Positions 7,333 through 15,682 of a DNA stretch of 64,000 nucleotides are shown in pieces. Source of the DNA: Streptosporangium carneum (lineage in GTDB: Bacteria; Actinomycetota; Actinomycetes; Streptosporangiales; Streptosporangiaceae). The stretch covers positions 62,001-126,000 of the forward strand of contig NZ_BSEV01000015.1 of the NCBI RefSeq assembly GCF_027922005.1, read 5' to 3'. The notes below the pieces were generated by a model. It did no database searches. It was given only the letters and a program-made list of their open reading frames with translations, and was not told the DNA's origin. Numbering within the stretch: position 1 is the stretch's first letter; each line of letters opens with the position of its first letter. Made by a program: the position numbers and the translations under genes.

Positions 7333-7638
7333 CGACTCAGCTTCTTTCTCCTCGAATGGCCGCGTGAATCCGGATCCGGAAGGCCAATCATAATTTTGTG
7401 GATCATGCGCGGGACAGCGGGAAAACGGACGGCGATCGACGGTTTTCAGCCACCGGTTACACGGAGTCCGTGAGATTGTCAGAAGGGTGCGCGTGAAGGC
7501 CAGGGGGCTGCTCGTCCTTCCGCGACGGTGTCCCGCGCGCCCCCTGGGGCCGACGAGTGCCGCCCGCGGGACGCCGTCGACGGCGTCTCTCGGCCCGGCG
7601 GTTTCGGTTCCCGCCCTCCTGCGCTCTATGTTCGAGGA
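7333..7638. other. divergent intergenic region upstream of selA
   Basis: No gene is visible in these 306 bp. The left part (7345-7440) is AT-rich and probably holds the promoter of the crystallin-like gene. The right part (7500-7587) contains interlocking inverted repeats. I looked here for tRNA-Sec and found no tRNA-like TCA anticodon stem-loop. Confidence 0.55.
7500..7587 (+). other. interlocking inverted repeats, candidate structured leader of selA
   Basis: Visible pairings are CCAGGGGGC (7500-7508) with GCCCCCTGG (7539-7547), CTCGTC (7511-7516) with GACGAG (7552-7557), GTCCCGCG (7530-7537) with CGCGGGAC (7565-7572), and a perfect 18-bp palindrome at 7570-7587. The first three interlock, so they cannot all form as nested stems; they imply pseudoknots or alternative folds. 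The block ends 51 bp before the selA ATG. A regulatory RNA is a possibility, not a demonstrated fact. Confidence 0.45.
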
Positions 7639-8928
7639 ATGGACCCACGCAGGCGCGTGCCCCGCACCGACGTCGTGCTCGCCGACCCTCGGCTGGTCGC
7701 GGCGGAGGGACGGCTCGGGCGGGGGGTCGTCAAGGACGCGGTGGCGCAGGCACAGCTACGGGCGCGGCAGGGCCGGCTCAGCCCGGAGGAGGTCGCGGAC
7801 GCGGCCGTCGCGGCGCTCCCGCCGTACGCCGCGAGCCTGCGTCCTGTGATCAACATGACCGGCGTGCTCGTCCACACCAACCTCGGCAGGGCGCCCCTGT
7901 CGGCGGCCGCGACGGCGCCCCCCGTCGCCGCGGCGGGCTGCACCGACGTGGAGTTCGACCTGGCCGCCGGGGTCAGGGCCCGCAGGGGCAGGGGAGTCCT
8001 CGACGCGCTCGTCAGGGCCGTGCCCGCGGCCGAGGCCGCGCACGTGGTCAACAACAACGCCGCCGCGCTCGTGCTGGTCGCCACCGCGCTCGCCGCGGAC
8101 AGGGAGATCGTGATCAGCAGGGGCGAGCTGGTGGAGATCGGGGACGGCTTCCGCATCCCCGACCTGCTCGTCTCGACCGGCGCGAGGCTGCGCGAGGTGG
8201 GCACGACCAACCGCACGTCGTACGCGGACTACGCCGAGGCCGTGGGGGAGCGGACGGGGTTCGTGCTCAAGGTGCACCCGTCGAACTTCCGGATCGAGGG
8301 CTTCACCGGATCCGTCGAGGTCGCCGAGCTGACCGGGCTCGGGGTGCCCGTCGTCGCCGACCTCGGCTCAGGGCTGCTCACCAGGGAGCCACTGCTGCCG
8401 GAGGAGCCTGACGCGGCGACCACGCTCGGCGCGGGAGCCGACCTGGTCACCGCCAGCGCGGACAAACTGCTCGGCGGGCCGCAGGCGGGCCTGCTGCTGG
8501 GCCGTCGTGAGCTGGTCGAGCGGTGCGCGCGGCATCCGCTCGCCCGCGCACTGCGGGTGGACAAGTTGACGCTGGCCGCGCTGGAGGCGACGCTGCGCGG
8601 CCCCGCGCCCCCTGTGCGCCAGGCACTGCGCGCCGACCCGGCGACGCTGCGCGAACGCGCCGAGGCGATCGCCAGGCGGCTGTCCGAGGCGGGCGTCGAC
8701 GCGAGGGCCGTGCCGAGTGAGGCCACCGTGGGCGGCGGCGGGGCCCCCGGCGTGCCGCTGCGGAGCGCCGCGGTGAGCCTGCCTACGCTGCTCGCCGCGC
8801 CGTTGCGGACCGGCGACCCGCCCGTCGTGGGCCGGATCGAGGGCGGAAGGCTTCTGCTCGACCTGCGGGCCGTCCCCGGGGAGAGGGACGGCGACGTGAC
8901 CCGCGCCGTCCTCGGAGCCGTCGGCTGA
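7639..8928 (+). CDS. selA: L-seryl-tRNA(Sec) selenium transferase
   Basis: SelA is the PLP enzyme that converts seryl-tRNA(Sec) to selenocysteinyl-tRNA(Sec) using selenophosphate. The 429-residue protein (from ATG 7639) matches the family along its length: INMTGVLVHTNLGRAP near 70-85, the glycine-rich HVVNNNAAALVL, and the PLP lysine K276 in SADKLLGGPQ. An upstream GTG at 7528 would add 37 unconserved residues inside the structured leader. A GAGGA directly abuts the ATG, too close to be a good ribosome binding site. TATGTT at 7627-7632 lies 6 bp before the ATG, so the message may be leaderless. selB overlaps the stop codon by one base. selD and tRNA-Sec are not seen in the window. Confidence 0.95.
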   Translation: MDPRRRVPRTDVVLADPRLVAAEGRLGRGVVKDAVAQAQLRARQGRLSPEEVADAAVAALPPYAASLRPVINMTGVLVHTNLGRAPLSAAATAPPVAAAGCTDVEFDLAAGVRARRGRGVLDALVRAVPAAEAAHVVNNNAAALVLVATALAADREIVISRGELVEIGDGFRIPDLLVSTGARLREVGTTNRTSYADYAEAVGERTGFVLKVHPSNFRIEGFTGSVEVAELTGLGVPVVADLGSGLLTREPLLPEEPDAATTLGAGADLVTASADKLLGGPQAGLLLGRRELVERCARHPLARALRVDKLTLAALEATLRGPAPPVRQALRADPATLRERAEAIARRLSEAGVDARAVPSEATVGGGGAPGVPLRSAAVSLPTLLAAPLRTGDPPVVGRIEGGRLLLDLRAVPGERDGDVTRAVLGAVG

Positions 8929-10727
8929 TGCACGTCGTCGCCACGGCGGGCCACGTCGACCACGGGAAGTCCACGCTGGTGCGCGCGCTCACCGGGATGG
9001 AGCCGGACCGGCTGGCCGAGGAGCGGCGCAGAGGGCTGACGATCGAGCTCGGTCACGCCTGGACGACCCTGCCCTCGGGCGAGCGGCTGGCCTTCGTCGA
9101 CGTCCCCGGGCACGAACGGTTCCTCGGCACCATGCTGGCGGGGGTCGGCTCGGCGCCCGCCGTCATGTTCGTGGTCGCGGCCGACGAGGGCTGGATGCCG
9201 CAGTCCGAGGAGCACCTGGTGGCGCTGGAGGCCCTCGGGGTACGGCACGGCCTGCTCGTGGTGACCCGCGCGGACCTCGCCGAACCCGGGCCCGCGACCG
9301 AACGGGCCCGGGCCCGCCTGGCGGCAGGGAGCCTGGGCGAGGTCGAGGCGCTGGCGGTGAGCGGGCGCACCGGACAGGGCCTCGGCGAGCTGAGACAGGC
9401 GCTGGACCGGCTGGCCGCGAAGCTGCCCGCCCCCGACCCCGAGGCCCCGGTGCGACTCTGGATCGACCGCGCGTTCAGCGTGCGCGGCAGCGGCCCGGTC
9501 GTGACCGGGACGCTGCCCGCGGGCCGGATCGCCGTCGGGGACGAGCTCGCCTCCGACGGCGGCCTTGTCAGGGTGCGGGCGCTCGAATGCCTGAAGGAAC
9601 CCGTGGCCTCGGTGACCGGCGTCGCCAGGGTGGCGGTGAACCTCCGCGGCGGAGGCCTTCCCGAGCGGGGCGGGGCGCTCCTCACGCCGGGCTCCTGGAC
9701 CCTGACCGACCTGGTCGACGCGCGCCTGTCCCCGGTCGCGGCCCGTGGACGCGGACGGGAGGATCGCGCGCGGCCAGACGCGGGGGACGCCGTCCTGCCG
9801 GGCAGGCTGACCGCGCACATCGGCTCCGCGGCCGTCGTGTGCGAGGTCAGGCCGCTCGACGCCCTGGTCGTACGGCTGCGCCTGGCCAGAGCACTGCCGT
9901 TGCACGTGGGCGACGTGCTGCTGCTGCGCGATCCCGGCAGGGACAGGAGCGAGGTCAGAGTGCTCGCCGGGGCGCGCGTCCTGGACGTGCGGCCTCCCGC
10001 GCTGCGCCGCAGGGGCGCGGCGCGGCAGCGCGCGGCCGAGCTGGCGGCGGCCGCGCCGGACGCGGTCTCGCTGCTGGGCACGCACCTGCTGTTGCGTGAG
10101 AGTGACCTGCGGGCCATGGGGTGCGCCCCCGTGACCGGGCCCGTGTGCGGCGACTGGCACGCCGACCCCGCGTACTGGTCGCGTCTGCGGGAGCGGCTGG
10201 CGGAGACGGCGGCCAGGTACGCGGCCGGGCATCCGCTGGAGCCCGGCATGCCGCTCGAGGCGGCCCGCCACGAGCTGGGACTGCCGGATCGGCGGTTGGT
10301 CGTCGCGCTCGTACGGCCGCCGCTGGCCGTCACGGACGGGCGGATCGTGAGCGGAACGTCCCGGGACCTGCCCGCGCCGGTCGCCCTCGCGCTCCGGCGG
10401 CTCGGCGCGGAGCTGGCCGCCTGCCCCTTCCTCGCGCCCGAGGCGGGACGGCTCGCGGAGCTGGGGCTGGGGCCCAGGGAGCTGGCCGCCGCCGTACGCG
10501 CGGGGGCGCTGCTGCGGGTGGCCGACGGGATCGTGCTGCTGCCCGGCGCGGACGTCACGGCGGCGCGGCTGCTGGCCGAGCTGCCCCAGCCCTTCACGGT
10601 CAGCCAGGCGAGGCAGGTCCTGGGCACCAGCCGCAGGGTCGCGGTGCCGCTGCTGGAGCATCTCGACCGCAGCGGGCTGACCGAACGCCTCGACGAGATC
10701 CACCGCCGCTGCCGGAGGCCTCGCTGA
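8928..10727 (+). CDS. selB: selenocysteine-specific elongation factor SelB
   Basis: SelB is the EF-Tu-like GTPase that delivers selenocysteinyl-tRNA to UGA codons marked by a SECIS hairpin. The 599-residue protein has G1 GHVDHGKST (8-16), G3 DVPGHE (58-63) and a G4 motif reading TRAD (113-116) instead of the usual NKxD/TKAD. EF-Tu-like domains 2 and 3 (about 170-370) and C-terminal winged-helix repeats that bind the SECIS element follow (DVTAARLLAELPQPFTVSQA region). Its start codon overlaps the selA stop (TGATG), indicating translational coupling. Length is typical of actinobacterial SelB. Confidence 0.95.
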   Translation: MHVVATAGHVDHGKSTLVRALTGMEPDRLAEERRRGLTIELGHAWTTLPSGERLAFVDVPGHERFLGTMLAGVGSAPAVMFVVAADEGWMPQSEEHLVALEALGVRHGLLVVTRADLAEPGPATERARARLAAGSLGEVEALAVSGRTGQGLGELRQALDRLAAKLPAPDPEAPVRLWIDRAFSVRGSGPVVTGTLPAGRIAVGDELASDGGLVRVRALECLKEPVASVTGVARVAVNLRGGGLPERGGALLTPGSWTLTDLVDARLSPVAARGRGREDRARPDAGDAVLPGRLTAHIGSAAVVCEVRPLDALVVRLRLARALPLHVGDVLLLRDPGRDRSEVRVLAGARVLDVRPPALRRRGAARQRAAELAAAAPDAVSLLGTHLLLRESDLRAMGCAPVTGPVCGDWHADPAYWSRLRERLAETAARYAAGHPLEPGMPLEAARHELGLPDRRLVVALVRPPLAVTDGRIVSGTSRDLPAPVALALRRLGAELAACPFLAPEAGRLAELGLGPRELAAAVRAGALLRVADGIVLLPGADVTAARLLAELPQPFTVSQARQVLGTSRRVAVPLLEHLDRSGLTERLDEIHRRCRRPR

Positions 10728-10750
10728 GCCCTGCTTCGCGGATCACCGGA

Positions 10751-10767
10751 CGCGGGCGCCGCCCGCG
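10751..10767 (+). terminator. hairpin after selB
   Basis: The stem CGCGGGC-gcc-GCCCGCG (7 bp, 3-base loop) lies 24 bp after the selB stop codon. No T-tract is present. Confidence 0.5.
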
Positions 10768-10827
10768 CGCGTCGGTCTCGCCCGCCCTCCGCGCTCCGTG
10801 CGGCTCTCCCCGGAGTGCGGAGACTCG

Positions 10828-10853
10828 GTGACGCCCCCGTCGGGGGATGTCAC
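10828..10853. terminator. hairpin shared by convergent selB and B3/B4 genes
   Basis: An outer GTGAC/GTCAC stem (10828-10832, 10849-10853) encloses CCCCC-gtc-GGGGG (10834-10846). It overlaps the stop codon of the minus-strand B3/B4 gene. Confidence 0.55.
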
Positions 10854-11548
10854 AGCGGGAGGTCGAAACGCGGTGTGGACGGGCTCAGCGTCGCGCTCTT
10901 GGTGATGACCGGCCAGACGCCGGCCAGCTCGTCCGCGACCGTGGCCGTGAGCTCGGAGACGTCGGCCGCCGCGGAGGCGTGCATCGCCTCGGCGACGATC
11001 AGGACGGTGGCGGTCGTGTCCCTGACGGCGGACAGGCCGCTCTGCCGGTTGGTCCACCGCCGGGCGTGCGCCCGTCCCGCGGCGTCAGCGAAGATCACCT
11101 CGTTCGCGTCGGGGTTCTCGTGCTCGCCGGAGAAGGTCAGGTAGTCCTCGTCGCCGTGGGCGTGCCTGACCTCCAGGCTCGCGGTGACGTCGGCGACGTC
11201 GAAGACGGCCACCGGGATCGCGAACGCGAGCGAGATCGCGTTGCAGAGGTCGATCAGGGGGTGGATGCGCGGCAGGGACCGCTCCTTCCTGAAGCGCCGC
11301 AGCAGCGACTCCGAGGCGCATCGGTACTGGGTGGGTTTGAGGCCCATCTTCGAGAAGGTGCGCCGCCACGCCTGTATCTCGGGGAACTCGCTCTCCGAAC
11401 TCGTCGCGAGCCGGGCTTCGGCGAGGGCGCAGAACTTCGCGATCCGGGAGTCGACGGAGACGTCCCCGCCGATCCCCGTGGCGAAGACCGCGCCCGCGGC
11501 GAGGTCCGGATGCTCTGACCAGATCGCACTCGAGTGCTGGAAGTACAT
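10850..11548 (-). CDS. stand-alone B3/B4 tRNA-binding domain protein
   Basis: The 232-residue protein matches the B3/B4 domain of the phenylalanyl-tRNA synthetase beta subunit, which hydrolyses misacylated tRNA. Conserved stretches include WRRTFSKMGLKPTQYRCASE (about 63-82) and NRQSGLSAV near residue 173. There is no synthetase catalytic domain, so it is a free-standing member of the family; trans-editing or tRNA binding is inferred. I prefer ATG 11548, preceded by ACAGGGG, over GTG 11566. The gene converges on selB and ends inside a hairpin. A 10-copy hexanucleotide repeat lies 85 bp upstream of its start. Its nearness to selAB gives two adjacent translation-related units, but they are not one operon. 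Confidence 0.85.
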   Translation of the reverse strand: MYFQHSSAIWSEHPDLAAGAVFATGIGGDVSVDSRIAKFCALAEARLATSSESEFPEIQAWRRTFSKMGLKPTQYRCASESLLRRFRKERSLPRIHPLIDLCNAISLAFAIPVAVFDVADVTASLEVRHAHGDEDYLTFSGEHENPDANEVIFADAAGRAHARRWTNRQSGLSAVRDTTATVLIVAEAMHASAAADVSELTATVADELAGVWPVITKSATLSPSTPRFDLPL

Positions 11549-11632
11549 GAGGAAGGCCCCTGTCACGGACTGGATCCATTGATCGACGAAAGCGATTCTG
11601 GCACCGTGGCGGCCCCGCGTCCGGGATCCTCC

Positions 11633-11692
11633 GAGACCGAGGCCGAGGCCGAGGCCGAGTCTGAGACTGAGACTGAGGCCGAGTCTGAGGCC
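11633..11692. repeat. hexanucleotide tandem repeat GAGNCN, 10 units
   Basis: Ten consecutive 6-bp units begin with GAG (GAGACC, GAGGCC, GAGTCT and GAGACT variants). On the plus strand they would read as an alternating Glu-Ala/Ser/Thr peptide, but no start signal or conserved frame supports translation. The repeat lies upstream of the B3/B4 gene and downstream of the P450 gene. Confidence 0.9.
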
Positions 11693-11727
11693 GCCGACGC
11701 CGGCCCCGCGGGCACGACGCCGCCCGT

Positions 11728-11760
11728 CCTGACAGCCGGATCAGGGATCAGGCTGTCAGG
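11728..11760 (-). terminator. 10-bp stem hairpin after the P450 gene
   Basis: CCTGACAGCC (11728-11737) and GGCTGTCAGG (11751-11760) form a perfect 10-bp stem 56 bp beyond the P450 stop codon on the minus strand. Confidence 0.7.
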
Positions 11761-11815
11761 ACCACTTCGGCCGGGCCCCGGCAGGCGGGAGGCCGGTCTC
11801 AGCGGCGCGCCCGCG

Positions 11816-13030
11816 TCACCACGTGACCGGGATGCGGGTGACGCCCCCGGTGAGGGTGTCGTGACGCTCGGTCAGCTCCTCGACGGGGGCGGCGAGGGCC
11901 AGGGTGGGGAAGCGGCGGAACAGGGTGCCGAACACCGTCCGCAGCTCCACTCTGGCGAGGCTCGCCCCGATGCAGTAGCGGGCGGCGTAGCCGAAGGCCA
12001 GGTGCGGGTCGTCGAAGCCGCGGCCGATGTCGAAACGCTCGGGGTCGGAGAAGGCCCGTCCGTCGCGGTTGGCCGCCGTCGTGAGGATGATCACCGCTTC
12101 GTTGCGCTTGATCGTCACGCCGCCGACGACCACGTCCTCCTGGGCGTAGCGGGGCAGGCCGTGGTTGCCCGGCGCCGCCATCCGCAGGATCTCCTCGACC
12201 GCCGCCTCCGCCAGCGACGGGTCGGCGACCAGCGCGTCGCGCTGGGCCGGGTTGGTCAGCAGCAGGAGCACGCCGTAGTCGATCTGGTTGAGGGTCGTCT
12301 CGTGCCCGGCGAACAGCAGGCCCGCGGAGAGAACGGCGATCTCGTCGTCGGGCGCGTCCATGGTCGCCAGGTCGGAGAACACGTCCTCCGCCGGATGCCT
12401 CCGCTTGGCGACGACGATCTCCCTGGTGTACTCCCGCAGCCCCTCCATCGCGGCTCCGGCCCGTTGCGGATCGCTCAGGTCCGTCATCTCGTCGGCCAGT
12501 TTCCTGAAGTGGTCGCGGTCGGCGTACGGCACGCCGAGCAGCTCGCAGATCACCAGCACGGGCAGCGGAAGGGAGAGCTCCGCCCGCAGGTCGGCCGGGC
12601 GCGGCTGCTCCGCCATGTGGTCGAGCAGACCGTCGACGAGCTCCTGCACATGCGGTCCGAGGGCGCTCATCCTGCGGGCGGAGAAGGCGGGGGTGAGCAG
12701 CCTGCGCATCCGCTCGTGGTTGGCCTTCTCGGTCTCGACGTCACCGAGCGAGCCGCCGAACAGCACCGAGCTGGAGATCCTGGACGCCCGCTCGGGGTTG
12801 GGGGCCGCGCGGCCGAGTCGCCGGTCGGCGAAGGCCTCCCTGGCCTCCTCGTATCCGGAGATCAGCCAGGCGACGTCGCCCGCCTGGGTGCGCACCCGGG
12901 CCACCGGCTCGCGGTCGCGCAGCGCCTGGTACGCCTGCGGGACCTCAAGGGGGTTGGCCCGGTCGAAGGGCAGTCTCGGCAGGTCGGCGGAGTCGACATG
13001 GCCGGTGTGGTCGTCGGTGTGGTCGTCCAT
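11816..13030 (-). CDS. cytochrome P450 (CYP105/107-like)
   Basis: The 404-residue soluble bacterial P450 has the I-helix oxygen-binding motif AGHETT (241-246), the ExxR pair E280/R283, and the haem thiolate cysteine C353 in FGYAARYCIG. The usual consensus is FGxGxHxCxG. Here the glycine and histidine before the cysteine are replaced (Y-A-A-R-Y), which is uncommon but may still bind haem. No ferredoxin gene is adjacent; the nearest is at 47.4 kb. The N-terminus is rich in His and Asp (MDDHTDDHTGH). The gene is divergent from the SpoIIE-type phosphatase. Substrate unknown; macrolide-type or xenobiotic hydroxylation is common in related families. Confidence 0.92.
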   Translation of the reverse strand: MDDHTDDHTGHVDSADLPRLPFDRANPLEVPQAYQALRDREPVARVRTQAGDVAWLISGYEEAREAFADRRLGRAAPNPERASRISSSVLFGGSLGDVETEKANHERMRRLLTPAFSARRMSALGPHVQELVDGLLDHMAEQPRPADLRAELSLPLPVLVICELLGVPYADRDHFRKLADEMTDLSDPQRAGAAMEGLREYTREIVVAKRRHPAEDVFSDLATMDAPDDEIAVLSAGLLFAGHETTLNQIDYGVLLLLTNPAQRDALVADPSLAEAAVEEILRMAAPGNHGLPRYAQEDVVVGGVTIKRNEAVIILTTAANRDGRAFSDPERFDIGRGFDDPHLAFGYAARYCIGASLARVELRTVFGTLFRRFPTLALAAPVEELTERHDTLTGGVTRIPVTW

Positions 13031-13468
13031 GGCCGAAGGGCACCCCCTGAGCTCGATGACAAGATCGTCTTAAAACATCTCATCGAACGGCATGTCAGAC
13101 AAGGAGTTGCGATCTTGTGTTTCCTCCGTGGCGGCTCCGTTTCGACGATACCCATGGGGTGAGCCGCGCCGGGTCTGTCCTCCTGAGGCGAGGTCGTGAA
13201 ATGTCGTTGGAGCCCTCATCTCCTCATCAGACCGTCCCCATAAGACCGCAAATTTAGCGAACGGGACGCTTGTCTGGAGGTGCAGGTCGCCCAAAACCCC
13301 TGGTCAAGGAGAGTATCGTCCAAATATGTGCAGTAAGTCATGCCGTCTGGTGGCGCAGTCCCCACCCCGATCCGCCCGTTCGGGACGGGCGCGCCGCCGC
13401 ACGGCGGCGGGGGCCGTAGGAGAAGCGCGACCGTACGGCGTTCGCCTGCCGGAGACGAGGCGCTGACG
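13031..13468. other. divergent intergenic region, P450/phosphatase
   Basis: This 438-bp region contains no gene I can support. A 9-bp inverted repeat (ACAAGATCG at 13059-13067, complement at 13110-13118) flanks the AT-rich TCTTAAAACATC and may be a P450 operator. Positions 13240-13340 are AT-richer and could hold the phosphatase promoter. An in-frame ATG at 13340 exists, but the sequence from there to 13468 reads as low-complexity Gly/Arg. Confidence 0.5.
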
Positions 13469-15643
13469 GTGCCGGAATCCTCCACCTTCCTCGACGGCCG
13501 TTCCCGCAGGGGCGGCCTCGACGCGCTGGCGGAGGATCTCGTCAGAGTCCTGGAGGAGGTCGGCGCCCACCTGGGAGCCGTCTACCTGCTGGCGCCGGAC
13601 GCGCAGGTGCTGGAACTGGCGGTGATGAAAGGGGCTCCCCGCGACTTCATCCGGCCCTGGGAGAGGATGAGCCTGGCCACGCCCGTCCCGATCGCCGACG
13701 CGATACGGCAGGAGCGGCTGGTGTGGGTGGGCGACGAGAAGGAGATGGCCCGCGACTACCCGGGAGCCGCGCTCGTCATGCCCTACGAGTTCGCGCTCGC
13801 CGCGGTGCCGCTGATCGGGACCGAGACCGTCTACGGCAGCATGTTCGCGCTGTGGTCGGGCACGCACCCCTGCGAGCTGTCCTCGGTCGAGCGCGACCGT
13901 CTCACGGCCGCCGCCGCGGAGATGGCCAAGGGGCTGGAGGAGGCCGACAAGGAGGGGCGCAGGCTGCGCCCGGGGCTGGCGCCGCGGGTGGTGACCGCCC
14001 CCAGCATGCAGCCCGCCGAGGTGCTCGAGGCGGTGACGGCGCGCCTGCCGGAGGGGGTGTGCGGCCTGGACCTCACCGGCCGCATCACCTTCGTCACCCC
14101 GAGGGCGTCGGAGCTGCTGGGGGTGCTCTCCGGCCGGTTGGTCGGCTCCCCGCTCTGGACGGCGGTGCCCTGGCTGGACGACCCGGTCTACGAGGACCGC
14201 CACCGCGCGGCGATGATCAGCCAGCAGCCCACCTCCTTCGTCGCGTTGCGCCCCCCGAACCGCTGGCTCTCCTTCGAGCTGTACCCGGCGGAGAGCGGCG
14301 TCACCGTGCGCATCACCCCGGCGGAGGTCGAGGCCGCCGACATCCCGGCCCCCACCTTGTCGGCCGATCCCCCCGTCCCCGCCCTGGAGACCGACCTGCC
14401 GCTCCCCACCAGGGTCGGAGCCCTTTACCACATCCTCCACCTGGCCAGCACGCTGACCAAGGCCGCCAGCGTGCAGGACGTGGTCGACCTGGTCGCCGAC
14501 CGCCTCATGCCGGCCTTCGGCGGCGACGGCATGGCCCTGATGGTCACCGAGGACGGCAGGATGAGCGTCGTCGGCGACCGGGGCTACCCGCCCCACCTCA
14601 GGGAACACTACGACGGTCTTCCGCTCACCTCCCCGGTGCCGAGCGTGCGGACCATGGTCACCGGGGTGCCCAGCTTCTTCGGCTCCCAGGAGGAGCTGGA
14701 CGCGGTCCACAGCCCGGCCATCGCCCGGGACGACGGGATGGCCGCGTGGGCGTTCCTGCCGTTGATCGCCTCCGGGCGGTCCATCGGCACCTGCGTGCTC
14801 GCCTTCGCCAGGCCGCACCGCTTCACCGTCGAGGAACGCGCCCTGCTGACCTCGCTCGGCGGCCTGATCGCCCAGGCGCTCGACCGCGCCCGCCTGTACG
14901 ACGCCAAGCTGGAACTCGCCCACGCCCTGCAGAAGAGCCTGCTGCCGCACGCCCTTCCCCAGCTGCCGGGCCTGAGCGCCGCCGCCCGCTACCTGCCGGG
15001 AACGGAGGGCATGGACATCGGCGGCGACTTCTACGACGTCATCCGGCTCGACGAGGACACCGTCGCCGCCGTCGTCGGAGACGTCCAGGGACACAACGTC
15101 ACCGCCGCGGCGCTCATGGGAGAGGTGCGCACCGCGGTCCGCGCGTACGCGACCGCGGGCGCCGACCCCGGAGAGGTCCTCTCCCGCACCAACCACCTCC
15201 TGGTCGACCTGGACCCCGGTCTGTTCGCCAGCTGCGTCTACCTCAGGATCGACCTGCGCCGCAACGTCGGCTGCCTGGCCCGCGCGGGCCACCCCCAGCC
15301 CCTGCTGCGCCACCCGGACGGGCAGGTGCGGGTGGTCGAGGCGCCCGGTGGCCTGCTGCTGGGCGTCGACCACTCGGTGGAGTACCCGCACACGGAGATC
15401 CCCCTGCCGTCCGGCGCAGTCCTCGCCCTCTACACCGACGGCCTGGTCGAGACCCCCGGCGTCGACATCGACGACGCCCTGGCCGACCTCGGCGCGGAAC
15501 TGGCCCGCGCCGGCGACCGGCCCCTCGAGGAGGTGGCGGAGACCCTGATCAAACACGCGCAGCAGACCAGCCACCGCAGCGACGACATCGCCCTGCTCCT
15601 GCTCCGCCTGTCCGCGGGGAACGGCCTGCCTCTCGGCGAGTAG
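13469..15643 (+). CDS. GAF-PAS-GAF-SpoIIE (PP2C) sensor phosphatase
   Basis: From GTG 13469 (preceded by GACGAGG) the protein is 724 residues. The order is a GAF domain (about 10-150), a PAS-like domain (about 195-290, GLDLTGRITFVTPRASELLG), a second GAF domain (about 320-475), and a SpoIIE/PP2C catalytic domain (about 490-715). The metal-binding aspartates appear in MDIGGDFYDV, VVGDVQGHN and SDDIALLLL. Such proteins dephosphorylate anti-anti-sigma factors in partner-switching pathways, with the GAF/PAS domains sensing a signal. An ATG at 13340 would add 43 low-complexity residues. No RsbV/RsbW-like partner is encoded next to it. It converges on the IclR gene 39 bp away. Confidence 0.9.
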   Translation: MPESSTFLDGRSRRGGLDALAEDLVRVLEEVGAHLGAVYLLAPDAQVLELAVMKGAPRDFIRPWERMSLATPVPIADAIRQERLVWVGDEKEMARDYPGAALVMPYEFALAAVPLIGTETVYGSMFALWSGTHPCELSSVERDRLTAAAAEMAKGLEEADKEGRRLRPGLAPRVVTAPSMQPAEVLEAVTARLPEGVCGLDLTGRITFVTPRASELLGVLSGRLVGSPLWTAVPWLDDPVYEDRHRAAMISQQPTSFVALRPPNRWLSFELYPAESGVTVRITPAEVEAADIPAPTLSADPPVPALETDLPLPTRVGALYHILHLASTLTKAASVQDVVDLVADRLMPAFGGDGMALMVTEDGRMSVVGDRGYPPHLREHYDGLPLTSPVPSVRTMVTGVPSFFGSQEELDAVHSPAIARDDGMAAWAFLPLIASGRSIGTCVLAFARPHRFTVEERALLTSLGGLIAQALDRARLYDAKLELAHALQKSLLPHALPQLPGLSAAARYLPGTEGMDIGGDFYDVIRLDEDTVAAVVGDVQGHNVTAAALMGEVRTAVRAYATAGADPGEVLSRTNHLLVDLDPGLFASCVYLRIDLRRNVGCLARAGHPQPLLRHPDGQVRVVEAPGGLLLGVDHSVEYPHTEIPLPSGAVLALYTDGLVETPGVDIDDALADLGAELARAGDRPLEEVAETLIKHAQQTSHRSDDIALLLLRLSAGNGLPLGE

Positions 15644-15682
15644 CGCACGGCCCGACCCGGTGGGCGTCTCCCGCCGGGACGA

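Noticed and set aside
7400..7640. Possible tRNA-Sec upstream of selA suggested by hairpins and GGTTTCGGTTCCC
   Set aside because: No TCA anticodon loop, no 8-bp acceptor partner and no extended variable arm could be found on either strand.
8229..10703. 824-residue open frame on the minus strand opposite selB
   Set aside because: It is the antisense shadow of selA/selB, with low-complexity Arg/Gly/Pro sequence and no family resemblance. High GC content makes such frames common.
11534..13162. Glu-Ala repeat protein reading through the hexanucleotide array on the plus strand
   Set aside because: The frame continues antisense through the P450 gene without any motif, and no start signal precedes it.
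13304..15574. 756-residue minus-strand frame opposite the SpoIIE-type phosphatase
   Set aside because: The plus-strand frame has GAF, PAS and PP2C motifs; the opposite frame has none and repetitive composition.
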